Part shown: positions 1 to 12,272 of the stretch, one piece after another
How positions within the stretch are numbered: position 1 is the first letter of the stretch
Layout: the number at the start of each line of letters is the position of its first letter
Assembly: GCA_027923505.1 (NCBI GenBank)
Contig: BROI01000013.1
Coordinates: forward strand, 558,001 to 622,000
Direction: 5' to 3'
From: Mayamaea pseudoterrestris
Taxonomy: Eukaryota; Bacillariophyta; Bacillariophyceae; Sellaphorales; Sellaphoraceae
Length of the DNA stretch: 64,000 bases
Notes under the pieces: model-generated
Told to the model about the DNA's origin: nothing
What the model saw: only the letters and a program-made list of their open reading frames with translations
Databases searched by the model: none
Translations under genes and position numbers: made by a program

Positions 1-1976
1 CAGACGACGCAACTTACGATTCTGATGCATACCCAAGCAGTCAAAGTTACGGATCAGACTCCTTCACTTACGAAGGCTATCAAGCTTTTCTTCAAGCATG
101 GGATCACCGCAATCAAGCGCCTGAGCATGTCGTTTCTCGAGCGCGCTACGAAACCACCATCCAGCAAATAAAGAAAGATGAGCAAGACATCGAGACAAAC
201 CCTGCAAGCGCCGCACGACTGTGCATGCTAGAACGTTTCAGCCAAAGGCGTTTCCTCAAGGATCTCATCTTCTGGTTCAAAGAAATCAATGAAGAAGACG
301 AAGAAGCACTGTTTGACGAACGTTTAAAGGTTGTCATCGATCATGCAATTGCCAAGGAAGTCAAAAGACGAGCACTCGAAGGAACATTGCGAACGCGCAG
401 CATACTAGAAGAAGACCTCTGCAACGTCGGCTTGGAATTCAGCAAAGACTTAACGACTTTCAACTACCTCGACCAATTTCCAGAAAGCGAGAGAGAAGCA
501 GAACGACAGGAACTACTAGACCTTCTTGCAGAACGCGAGGCAAGAGACGCACGCGAAGCAGCAGAGCAGCGCGCACGCAGATACCAGCCTCCAGCTCGCA
601 ATTCAAATCAACTGCAACATGAAAGCCCAAATCCATTCAATGCATTGAGATACAACGTAAGCGCCAATGCCTACGCGGTTCGAAGAAACAACAACAACAA
701 CAACGAATTCGCCCTTGCAACTATCCATGAATCCATTACGTGTCCAACCAACTTGGATATACTGAAGCATCCCGAAATCTTCATTGGCGATACTGCAGCA
801 ACCGTCGACTGCACACCTCATCCAGAAGGCCTATTCGATGCCCGCCAGATAAGGAACGAAGGCATTACAATGGGAAATCAAACAGTTGCAGACATTCAAA
901 CCATGGCAAAACTACGAGTCGACGCATGCGATCGATTTGGCAATCCTCTCTATCAAGGAGTCCTCAACAACATTGCTTACGCGCCCGACTGCGCCTTCAA
1001 TCTGTTCAGCATCACTCAACGTTTAGCGACAGGATGGAACCTCCGCAGCGGCAACAAGAAGATTTGGTTGGAGAAAGAAAACCAACACTCCATCGTCTTT
1101 GATTTGCTGATTCTTACCAAGCGAGGTCATCTTTACTGCATGTACTTGAGACGAGTCATTCCAATGCCATTAGTTCAAGCGCCTCGTAACGAGTTCGCCA
1201 TGATTGCAGCCAACTTGCTTCCGACACGCCGTCTCTCCTACAAACAAATGCACGAACTGTGCGGACACCAAAGCCCCCAAATGACACTCGCAATTGCCAA
1301 GCACTTCAAATGGGAAATACATGGATCGTCCAAGAACAAGTGTGTTGCCTGCGCAATAGGAAAAGCCAAGAAACAACCGGTTCCTCAAATATCGCCGCGC
1401 ATCCGAGCCACAGAGCCAGGCGAGCGACTCTACATGGACCTTTCTTCATTCAGAGTCATGAAGAGCAAATCAGAACTTGGATTCTCCTCCATTCAACCGC
1501 AATGGCAACTCATCGTCGACGAAGCGACGGGCTACAAACATAGTGCCATGTACCGCACCAAAGGGGAAATCGTCGAGCCGACATGCCAGATGCTCTACTA
1601 TCTCATCCAACGCGGCATTACAGTCAAATACCTTCGAATGGACAACGCCGGAGAGAACCAAGCATTAGCCAAGTCAATGAAGAGCTCCGCTTGGAAATTG
1701 CCGATCGAGATCGAATGGACTGCAAGAGACACCCCGCAGCAGAACAGTCTTGTCGAGATTGGATTCCCGACGCTTACCAACCGCACGCGCGCCATATTCA
1801 CAGCCCAAAACATTCCACCTTCAATTCGGTTTCATTTGGCACCATCTGCCTTCGAATACTCAACTGACATGGACAATCTTGCTATCGTCGAGCACAAGGG
1901 CACTCTAGCAACAACCACATCGCCAACGACGACACACATCGAGCGCACCGCAGTCACGGGCCGATATCCGGATTAA
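1..1976 (+). pseudogene. Ty1/copia retroelement: gag-protease-integrase part of the polyprotein (5' end outside window, frameshifted at the 3' end)
   Basis: The frame is open from base 3, so the reading frame begins left of the window; the first visible Met is at 225. Counting from that Met: a charged helical Gag-like stretch (about 1-125), an Asn run (155-160, from AAC repeats), a retropepsin-like motif DTAAT at 189-193 (Ala where Gly is usual), the GAG-pre-integrase/HHCC zinc finger (H343, H348, C373, C376), then the integrase core with candidate acidic triad D405 (YMD), D473 (RMDN) and E511 (QQNSLVE). This order, integrase before reverse transcriptase, is diagnostic of Ty1/copia elements. 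The frame stops at TAA 1974-1976, but the integrase C-terminal motif FVGYS continues at once in the next frame (from about 1975), so a frameshift lies a little upstream. The products would serve reverse transcription and insertion of the element; this copy looks inactive. Confidence 0.88.
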
Positions 1977-4900
1977 AGTCTCACAAAAGTTCCAAGGCAT
2001 CTTTGTCGGCTACAGCAAAAGTGTCACGAACTCCACCGACCAATTCGCGCAATGGCGTAGTCCCCAGACGATTCCTTCACCGACCGAGCACTTCCAACCT
2101 AAGCCCCGCGCACGAAATCGTCACTCACAACATTGCCGCATTTCCTGCACTCAACCTCTTTCCTCACCGCATCACCATGGGAATTTGCCGCCGCCACCCG
2201 CGAAATCTCCAGACGACAAGAACAAGAAGAAACCAACGTTCCATACAAAGCGCATCTTGACACGATCTACCTCGCTGATTGATCTGACTGACCATGACAC
2301 TCCAGAAGCATCGGAAGCCTCACCAACAAACTCAATCCAATCAGCACCCGACACCTTCAATCCAACTGCACTTACAATATACCACCCAAATGCGAATGCA
2401 CCAACAAGCGCGCAAGAAGAAGGAACAGACATTCTCAATACGCCTCAATCTCCAAGAGCGCATACTACAATCGCCGATCGCCAAGCAAACGCAATTCAAA
2501 GACACATCGCTCGATTCTCATCAAATCACTCACGAGGATCGCAAAGCTCAAGATCATCTACACGCTCCACACGATCAAATCCTGGTGGCCTGCGTCGCAC
2601 TACACGAGAAACAAGAACACCAACTTGATTCGATCCGACCAACCCTGCAACATTCGCCGCCATACTGGCCGCACTCGACGAACGATTCGGCAATCGCACA
2701 ACACTATACAACGCACGCGACAACGGCTATGACAGTGACCGATCAGCTGAATCAGAATATGACAAGTACTGCGAGTCTGACGAGCAAGAATTCCACCGCC
2801 GACCATATGACGACCAGCAAGACGAAGAATCAGTCTCATCGAGCGGGTCCATACCTCCTCTGGTACCTCGAAATGACGACTACAGCAGCGCAGGTGACAG
2901 CGAAGCTCCTGAACTATGGGGCAACGAAGACAGTTTCTGTTTGCCTACACAAGATCAACGTTACGAAGCTGCCTACGAGCCATCACACGAGCGCGACGAC
3001 GACTCCGTATCATTAAATGATTCCATACCCGACTTAGTCCCAAGAGCCGACGACCATAGCAGTGCAGGAGACAGTCAAGTAATCGAGCTGTGGGACATTA
3101 ATGCAGACGACGATGAATATGAAGAAGAGCTCACCCGAGCAAATGGACGTCCTGCACCTCAACCAGCCGCCCCTCAAGCGTCTATCGAAACAGTGATCAC
3201 GACTCGAGTCTCCAACGTTTGCAGCCCGACTCTTCAACTCGGGAAGGGTTTCAATCCAGATGACCATGAAGATAAAACATCTATACTAGTCACCGAGACA
3301 CAAGACGAAAGCGACGAGTCGACAAACCAGCAAATCGATCTACCGCCAGAACAACTTGCCATCATGGCCGATCTCCTACACGTTCCCTCTTCAACGATTC
3401 TCGACGACACACATACATCCGTCCATGATTCGCCATACCAACAAGAAAACGACCATGAAGATCAACAAAGCTTCCATAGCGCCGACTTGATCCCTGCAGA
3501 AATCCATTTAAACCTCGACGAGACAAGCGAACCACCGAACGAGCCCACGAATTCCACCTTTGAATACTTCTTCCGCGACATGCCCAGCGTGCCGTCTAGT
3601 GCAAGCATCTTTTACGACGCGTCTCCCATTCCCACACTCGGAGAGTTTGCGTGCGTTGGAGCAGGCATTGGAGGCGGATTCATCAACACAGAAGAGTTGC
3701 ACACGATCAAGTTCAAGCAAGCCATGGGCAGTCCAGAGCGTCCCGAATGGATCAAGGCAATTCGCAAAGAGAAGGACAACCTCATCAAGCACGGCACATT
3801 CCAAGTCGTTTCACGCAGCATGATACCACCTCGAACAAAGTGCATGACAAGCAAGTGGGTGCTCAAGAAGAAGTCAAACGGCACATACAAAGCACGAATC
3901 ACAGCAAGAGGCTACGAACAAGAAGACGGAATCCATTACGACAGCAACAAGATCTCATCTCCAGTAGCATCGCCAACGTCCATCAAGATTGTCACAACTC
4001 TTGCCATCATGATGGGATACGAGCCACACATCTTCGATATAAGCGGAGCATTCCTCTACGGCACGTTTGACGAAGGCCACGAGTGTTACATGCACATACC
4101 TGAAGGTTTCCAAGACGACTATCCACCCAATCACGTTTGGCTACTCAAGCGCACGCTATACGGAACTAAACAAGCTGCGCGAGCGTTCTGGGACCAACTG
4201 GTCAAAGCACTTCGACAAATAGGATTTGAACGGAGCGTTGCCGACCCTTGCCTGTTTTACAAACAAGATGGCGACCGCCACATGCACATCGTCTCACACA
4301 TCGACGATCTCCTGTTAAGCGGCCCTCCGGACATGATTGAAGACACTAAGAAACAACTTCTACAGCACTTTGACGGCGAAGACGGCGGACCAATGGACGA
4401 GTACATCGGTTGCAAGATTGAACGAGGCGAAAACTACATGCGATGGACGCAACCAGTCCTCCTACAAAGCTTACAAGACGAGTTTACAATCCCTCCGCCG
4501 AAACGCCAAGAGGCATGCGTTCCTGCTCAACCCGGGACGGTGCTACCATGCATCAAAGAAGGCGATCCTTCCGCTCTGAGCAACAACAAACAGACGATTC
4601 TTCGACAAGGCCTAGGCAAACTACTTTACCTCGCCCGATGGTCTCGACCAGAGACACTCTACGCCATAAATGACTTATGCCGAGCCATGAAGACGGGAGA
4701 AGAAGCCCACGAGAAAGCCATGTACCGAGCCATCCGCTACATGTGTGCAACACCAAAGAGAGGCAGACTGTTCCTCCCAAACCGCGAGTATACCGGCCCA
4801 AACCACGTCTTTATCATTAGCGCCAGAAGCGACTCAGATTACGCCAAGGATCCCGACAAGCACAAGAGCCATTCCGGTGGCATCACCTACCTTGAAGGCG

Positions 4901-5320
4901 TTCCCGTCGCCGAAGTTTGCCGCCTACAGAAACACGTCTCCCTTTCAGTAACTGAGTCCGAAATGTCCGCAGGTACCGACGTCATACAAGACATGCTTCA
5001 CACACATGCCATTCTTCAGTCAATAGGCCTCAAAGTCCAACTACCAATGGTCCTGGAAATGGACAACAGCGGGGCAATCGACATCATCAACAGCTGGAAG
5101 ACAGGAGGGCGCACACGCCATGTTGACGTACGCCACAACTTCGCTCGAGAGCTCAAAGAACACGGCATCCTCCTCGTCAAGTACATTGAAACCAAGAAGA
5201 ACACTGCCGACATCTTCACCAAGAACTTGGACCTTTCCACCTTCAATCGCCATGCACGGATCCTAGTTGGAGAGGATGAGTACTACAAGATGGATTCAAT
5301 GCCTGAAGCCATCGCTCTCC

Positions 5321-5330
5321 AAGGGAAGGG
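5321..5330 (+). promoter_or_regulatory. Candidate polypurine tract (plus-strand primer site)
   Basis: AAGGGAAGGG, all purine, sits after the last conserved RNase H segment and directly before a TG dinucleotide, as expected for the primer of plus-strand DNA synthesis in LTR elements. Confirmation needs the matching 5' LTR. Confidence 0.4.
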
Positions 5331-5856
5331 TGCTGGGATCCCCGTTTTGGCCGACGAACAAAGCAACATTGAAAAGGACATCGACACGGTCTCAGCGGCA
5401 CCAAGACACGGAACATCCCGTTCACGACCACACTCCTACGACGGCGAGAGTAGAAAGTCAGCCACTGGCCCAAACCCTACACACTTCACCGTACCCGAAG
5501 AATTCACGACTGACAACCGTAGAAAGACTACCGCAGGTACATCAAATACCGGAACCGGCGTACACAGCGAATGTTCGGCCTCTACAGAGCGAAGCTGTGC
5601 AAACACTACCAGCAGTGAAGACTATACTGCCAATTCTGTAGACGGACGAGAGCCATCCCGCCTACGGGATGGCCAGTACAAAATGACACGACCGGTAGAC
5701 AATACACATACGTATGAATGAGAAGACACTCTTGGATGCGAAATCGACCGCTTCACTTTCGTCTCATTCTAGAGGATCTACTAACAATAGATTCAATTTA
5801 AAACACCCCCCGCCAAACGCAAGTCCCAATTAGCGTTCAAACCGTCTTCCCTCACA
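5331..5856 (+). mobile_element. Candidate 3' LTR of the copia element
   Basis: A purine tract AAGGGAAGGG (5321-5330) just downstream of RNase H is followed by TGCTGGGATC, the expected arrangement of polypurine tract and LTR 5' end (TG). The stretch ends with CTCACA at 5851-5856, giving possible CA ends at 5854 or 5856, directly before the first recognisable satellite A sequence. The 5' LTR and target-site duplication lie outside the window, so the borders are inferred. The retroelement reading frame stays open until 5721 inside this interval, which is unusual but not excluded. Confidence 0.4.
5652..5673 (+). other. Perfect 9-bp stem hairpin in the retroelement 3' region
   Basis: GCCATCCCG, loop CCTA, then CGGGATGGC: a perfect GC-rich inverted repeat in the presumed LTR. 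As RNA it would fold into a stable stem with a four-base loop; it could take part in transcript 3'-end formation or packaging, or be incidental. Confidence 0.6.
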
Positions 5857-8022
5857 TGGGTACGCCTCCATCTTGGGTCTCAGCAAACACCACAAATTGT
5901 CAATTCTTCCCTGTCAAACGCCCCATGCCCTGGCCACCCAAATACCCAATGAGTCAGGCCAAACATGTCCAGGGTATGCCATTGACTGGTGCAGAGTCTC
6001 AAATGGTGCAAAAAGGACTGCCTGGAGGCTGACACCATGGGTACGGCCTCCACGGTGGGTATGGCCAACACCACAAGTTGTCAATTCTTCCCTGTCAAAC
6101 GCCCCATGCCCTGGCCACCCAAATACCCAATGAGTCAGGCAAAACATGTCCAGGGTATGCCATTGACAGGTGCAGAGTCTCAAATGGTGCAAAAAGGACT
6201 GCCTGGAGGCTGACACCATGGGTACGGCCTCCACGGTGGGTATGGCCAACACCACAAGTTGCAGATTCTTACCTGTCAAACGCCCCATGCCCTGGCCACC
6301 CAAATACCCAATGAGTCAGGCAAAACATGTCCAGGGGATGCCATTGACAGGTGCAGAGTCTCAAATGGTGCAAAAAGGACTGCCTGGAGGCTGAAACCAT
6401 GGGTACGGCCTCCACGGTGGGTATGGCCAACACCACAAGTTGTAGATTCTGCCCTGTCAAACGCCCCATGCCCTGGCCACCCAAATACCCAATGAGTCAG
6501 GCAAAACATGTCCAGGGTATTCCATTGACAGGTGCATAGTCTCAAATGGTGCAAAAAGGACTGCCTGGAGGCTGACACCATGGGTACGGCCTCCACGGTG
6601 GGTATGCCAACACCACAAGTTGTCGATTCTTACCTGTCAAACGCCCCATGCCCTGGCCACCCAAATACCCAATGAGTCAGGCCAAACATGTCCAGGGTAG
6701 GCCATTGACAGGTGCATAGTCTCAAATGGTGCAAAAAGGACTGCCTGGAGGCTGACACCATGGGTACGGCCTCCACTGTGGGTATGGCCAACACCACAAG
6801 TTGCCGATTCTGACCTGTCAAACGCCCCATGCCCTGGCCACCCAAATACCCAATGAGTCAGGCAAAACATGTCCAGGGTATGCCATTGACAGGTGCAGAG
6901 TCTCAAATGGTGCAAAAAGGACTGCCTGGAGGCTGACAACATGGGTACGGCCTCCACTGTGGGTATGGCCAACACCACAAGTTGTCGATTCTTCCCTGTC
7001 AAACGCCCCATGCCCTGGCCACCCAAATACCCAATGAGTCAGGCAAAACATGTCCAGGGTAGGCCATTGACAGGTGCAGAGTCTCAAATGGTGCAAAAAG
7101 GACTGCCTGGAGGCTGACACCATGGGTACGGCCTCCACGGTGGGTATGGCCAACACCACAAGTTGTCGATTCTGACCTGTCAAACGCCCCATGCCCTGGC
7201 CACCCAAATACCCAATGAGTCAGGCAAAACATGTCCAGGGTATGCCATTGACAGGTGCAGAGTCTCAAATGGTGCAAAAAGGACTGCCTGGAGGCTGAGA
7301 ACATGGGTACGGCCTTAAGTATGGCCAACACCACAAGTTGCAGATTCTTCCCTGTCAAACGCCCCATGCCCTGGCCACCCAAATACCCAATGAGTCAGGC
7401 CAAACATGTCCAGGGTATGCCATTGACAGGTGCAGAGTCTCAAATGGTGCAAAAAAGGACTGCCTGGAGGCTGACACCATGGGTACGGCCTCCACTGTGG
7501 GTATGGCCAACACCACAAGTTGCAGATTCTGACCTGTCAAACGCCCCATGCCCTGGCCACCCAAATACCCAATGAGTCAGGCAAAACATGTCCAGGGTAT
7601 GCCATTGACAGGTGCAGAGTCTCAAATGGTGCAAAAAGGACTGCCTGGAGGCTGACACCATGGGTACGACCTCCACTGTGGGTATGGCCAACACCACAAG
7701 TTGCAGATTCTTCCCTGTCAAGCGCCCCATGCCCTGGCCACCCAAATACCCAATGAGTCAGGCAAAACATGTCCAGGGGATGCCATTGACAGGTGCAGAG
7801 TCTCAAATGGTGCAAAAAGGACTGCCTGGAGGCTGAAAACATGGGTACGGCCTCCACTGTGGGTATGGCCAACACCACAAGTTGCAGATTCTTCCCTGTC
7901 AAACGCCCCATGCCCTGGCCACCCAAATACCCAATGAGTCAGGCAAAACATGTCCAGGGTATGCCATTGACAGGTGCATAGTCTCAAATGGTGCAAAAAG
8001 GACTGCCTGGAGGCTGAAACCA

Positions 8023-11000
8023 TGGGTACGGCCTCCACTGTGGGTATGCCAACACCACAAGTTGCAGAATCTTCCCTGTCAAACGCCCCACGCCCTGGCC
8101 ACCCAAATACCCAATGAGTCAGGCAAAACATGTCCAGGGTATGCCATTGACAGGTGCATAGTCTCAAATGGTGCAAAAGGACTGCCTGGAGGCTGAAAAC
8201 ATGGGTACGGCCTCCACTGTGGGTATGGCCAACACCACAAGTTGCAGATTCTTCCCTGTCAAACGCCCCATGCCCTGGCCACCCAAATACCCAATGAGTC
8301 AGGCAAAACATGTCCAGGGATGCCATTGACAGGTGCATAGTCTCAAATGGTGCAAAAAGGACTGCCTGGAGGCTGACACCATGGGTACGGCCTCCACTGT
8401 GGGTATGGCCAACACCACAAGTTGCAGATTCTTCCCTGTCAAACGCCCCATGCCCTGGCCACCCAAATACCCAATGAGTCAGGCAAAACATGTCCAGGGT
8501 ATGCCATTGACAGGTGCATAGTCTCAAATGGTGCAAAAAGGACTGCCTGGAGGCTGACACCATGGGTACGGCCTCCACTGTGGGTATGCCAACACCACAA
8601 GTTGCAGATTCTTCCCTGTCAAACGCCCCATGCCCTGGCCACCCAAATACCCAATGAGTCAGGCAAAACATGTCCAGGGTATGCCATTGACAGGTGCATA
8701 GTCTCAAATGGTGCAAAAAGGACTGCCTGGAGGCTGACAACATGGGTACGGCCTCCACTGTGGGTATGGCCAACACCACAAGTTGCAGATTCTTCCCTGT
8801 CAAACGCCCCATGCCCTGGCCACCCAAATACCCAATGAGTCAGGCAAAACATGTCCAGGGTATGCCATTGACAGGTGCATAGTCTCAAATGGTGCAAAAA
8901 GGACTGCCTGGAGGCTGACAACATGGGTACGGCCTTCACTGTGGGTATGGCCAACACCACAAGTTGCAGATTTTTCCCTGTCAAACGCCCCATGCCCTGG
9001 CCACCCAAATACCCAATGAGTCAGGCAAAACATGTCCAGGGTATGCCATTGACAGGTGCAGAGTCTCAAATGGTGCAAAAAGGACTGCCTGGAGGCCGAA
9101 AACATGGGTACGGCCTTCACTGTGGGTATGGCCAACACCACAAGTTGCAGATTCTTCCCTGTCAAACGCCCCATGCCCTGGCCACCCAAATACCCAATGA
9201 GTCAGGCAAAACATGTCCAGGGTATGCCATTGACAGGTGCATAGTCTCAAATGGTGCAAAAAGGACTGCCTGGAGGCTGAAAACATGGGTACGGCCTCCA
9301 CTGTGGGTATGGCCAACACCACAAGTTGCAGATTCTTCCCTGTCAAACGCCCCATGCCCTGGCCACCCAAATACCCAATGAGTCAGGCAAAACATGTCCA
9401 GGGTATGCCATTGACAGGTGCATAGTCTCAAATGGTGCAAAAGGACTGCCTGGAGGCTGACACCATGGGTACGGCCTCCACTGTGGGTATGGCCAACACC
9501 ACAAGTTGCAGATTCTTCCCTGTCAAACGCCCCATGCCCTGGCCACCCAAATACCCAATGAGTCAGGCAAAACATGTCCAGGGGATGCCATTGACAGGTG
9601 CATAGTCTCAAATGGTGCAAAAGGACTGCCTGGAGGCTGAAAACATGGGTACGGCCTCCACTGTGGGTATGGCCAACACCACAAGTTGCAGATTCTTCCC
9701 TGTCAAACGCCCCATGCCCTGGCCACCCAAATACCCAATGAGTCAGGCAAAACATGTCCAGGGTATGCCATTGACAGGTGCAGAGTCTCAAATGGTGCAA
9801 AAGGACTGCCTGGAGGCTGACAACATGGGTACGGCCTCCACTGTGGGTACGGCCTCCACTGTGGGTATGCCAACACCACAAGTTGCAGAATCTTCCCTGT
9901 CAAACGCCCCACGCCCTGGCCACCCAAATACCCAATGAGTCAGGCAAAACATGTCCAGGGTATGCCATTGACAGGTGCATAGTCTCAAATGGTGCAAAAG
10001 GACTGCCTGGAGGCTGAAAACATGGGTACGGCCTCCACTGTGGGTATGGCCAACACCACAAGTTGCAGATTCTTCCCTGTCAAACGCCCCATGCCCTGGC
10101 CACCCAAATACCCAATGAGTCAGGCAAAACATGTCCAGGGATGCCATTGACAGGTGCATAGTCTCAAATGGTGCAAAAAGGACTGCCTGGAGGCTGACAC
10201 CATGGGTACGGCCTCCACTGTGGGTATGGCCAACACCACAAGTTGCAGATTCTTCCCTGTCAAACGCCCCATGCCCTGGCCACCCAAATACCCAATGAGT
10301 CAGGCAAAACATGTCCAGGGTATGCCATTGACAGGTGCATAGTCTCAAATGGTGCAAAAAGGACTGCCTGGAGGCTGACACCATGGGTACGGCCTCCACT
10401 GTGGGTATGCCAACACCACAAGTTGCAGATTCTTCCCTGTCAAACGCCCCATGCCCTGGCCACCCAAATACCCAATGAGTCAGGCAAAACATGTCCAGGG
10501 TATGCCATTGACAGGTGCATAGTCTCAAATGGTGCAAAAAGGACTGCCTGGAGGCTGACAACATGGGTACGGCCTCCACTGTGGGTATGGCCAACACCAC
10601 AAGTTGCAGATTCTTCCCTGTCAAACGCCCCATGCCCTGGCCACCCAAATACCCAATGAGTCAGGCAAAACATGTCCAGGGTATGCCATTGACAGGTGCA
10701 TAGTCTCAAATGGTGCAAAAAGGACTGCCTGGAGGCTGACAACATGGGTACGGCCTTCACTGTGGGTATGGCCAACACCACAAGTTGCAGATTTTTCCCT
10801 GTCAAACGCCCCATGCCCTGGCCACCCAAATACCCAATGAGTCAGGCAAAACATGTCCAGGGTATGCCATTGACAGGTGCAGAGTCTCAAATGGTGCAAA
10901 AAGGACTGCCTGGAGGCCGAAAACATGGGTACGGCCTTCACTGTGGGTATGGCCAACACCACAAGTTGCAGATTCTTCCCTGTCAAACGCCCCATGCCCT

Positions 11001-11664
11001 GGCCACCCAAATACCCAATGAGTCAGGCAAAACATGTCCAGGGTATGCCATTGACAGGTGCATAGTCTCAAATGGTGCAAAAAGGACTGCCTGGAGGCTG
11101 AAAACATGGGTACGGCCTCCACTGTGGGTATGGCCAACACCACAAGTTGCAGATTCTTCCCTGTCAAACGCCCCATGCCCTGGCCACCCAAATACCCAAT
11201 GAGTCAGGCAAAACATGTCCAGGGTATGCCATTGACAGGTGCATAGTCTCAAATGGTGCAAAAGGACTGCCTGGAGGCTGACACCATGGGTACGGCCTCC
11301 ACTGTGGGTATGGCCAACACCACAAGTTGCAGATTCTTCCCTGTCAAACGCCCCATGCCCTGGCCACCCAAATACCCAATGAGTCAGGCAAAACATGTCC
11401 AGGGGATGCCATTGACAGGTGCATAGTCTCAAATGGTGCAAAAGGACTGCCTGGAGGCTGAAAACATGGGTACGGCCTCCACTGTGGGTATGGCCAACAC
11501 CACAAGTTGCAGATTCTTCCCTGTCAAACGCCCCATGCCCTGGCCACCCAAATACCCAATGAGTCAGGCAAAACATGTCCAGGGTATGCCATTGACAGGT
11601 GCAGAGTCTCAAATGGTGCAAAAGGACTGCCTGGAGGCTGACAACATGGGTACGGCCTCCACTG
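8023..11664 (+). repeat. Higher-order tandem duplication, 2 x 1,821 bp, in satellite A
   Basis: Copy 1 (8023-9843) and copy 2 (9844-11664) are ordered blocks of about 10 monomers with the same private variants: GCAGAATC with CACGCCC near 8065 and 9886, the shortened CCAGGGATGCC near 8316 and 10137, the run GATTTTTCCC near 8970 and 10791, and GGAGGCCGAAAAC near 9092 and 10913. The junction near 9844 repeats an 18-base piece (TACGGCCTCCACTGTGGG), as expected for unequal exchange out of monomer register. I saw no difference between the copies, so the event is recent. Confidence 0.9.
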
Positions 11665-12272
11665 TGGGTATAGCCAACACCACAAGTTGCAGATTCTTCC
11701 CTGTCAAACGCCCCATGCCCTGGCCACCCAAATACCCAATGAGTCAGGCAAAACATGTCCAGGGGATGCCATTGACAGGTGCAGAGTCTCAAATGGTGCA
11801 AAAGGACTGCCTGAGGCTGACAACATGGGTACGGCCTCCACTGTGGGTATGGCCAACACCACAAGTTGCAGATTCTTCCCTGTCAAACGCCCCATGCCCT
11901 GGCCACCCAAATACCCAATGAGTCAGGCAAAACATGTCCAGGGGATGCCATTGACAGGTGCAGAGTCTCAAATGGTGCAAAAAGGACTGCCTGGAGGCTG
12001 ACAACATGGGTACGGCCTCCACTGTGGGTATGGCCAACACCACAAGTTGCAGATTCTTCCCTGTCAAACGCCCCATGCCCTGGCCACCCAAATACCCAAT
12101 GAGTCAGGCAAAACATGTCCAGGGTATGCCATTGACAGGTGCATAGTCTCAAATGGTGCAAAAAGGACTGCCTGGAGGCTGAACACATGGGTACGGCCTC
12201 CACTGTGGGTATGGCCAACACCACAAGTTGCAGATTCTTCCCTGTCAAACGCCCCATGCCCTGGCCACCCAG

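Larger units (their letters stand above)
1975..5721 (+). pseudogene. Ty1/copia retroelement: integrase C-terminus, acidic linker, reverse transcriptase and RNase H (one internal TGA)
   Basis: This frame is open from 1975 to TAG/TGA-terminated 5721 apart from a single TGA at 2626-2628. It begins with the integrase tail motif FVGYS (about 1995-2025), then has a long Ser/Thr/Pro- and Asp/Glu-rich linker (about 2050-3600), then reverse transcriptase from about 3745 (WIKAI, KWVLKKKSNG, KARITARGYEQ, HIFDISGAFLYG, LLKRTLYGTKQAARAFWD) with the catalytic Asp pair in HIDDLLLSG at 4303-4308. RNase H follows with D at 4831, E at 4954 or 4960, D at 5062 (EMDNSGA) and the copia-type RHVDVRHNF segment near 5120. 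The RT and RNase H domains look uninterrupted, so loss of coding integrity is recent. The last roughly 390 bases of the frame probably run into the 3' LTR. The linker carries an internal 174-bp duplication, reported separately. Confidence 0.88.

Noticed and set aside
2294-3016. 240-codon plus frame in the copia linker region
   Set aside because: It is out of frame with the polyprotein, whose own frame continues through the same DNA with only one TGA and joins integrase to RT.
7718-8827. 369-codon minus-strand open frame inside satellite A
   Set aside because: It is five or so satellite monomers read through in rotating frames; equally long frames appear wherever the stop-poor frames of 180/181-bp units connect. 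No start context, no domain, and the same DNA is open on the other strand.
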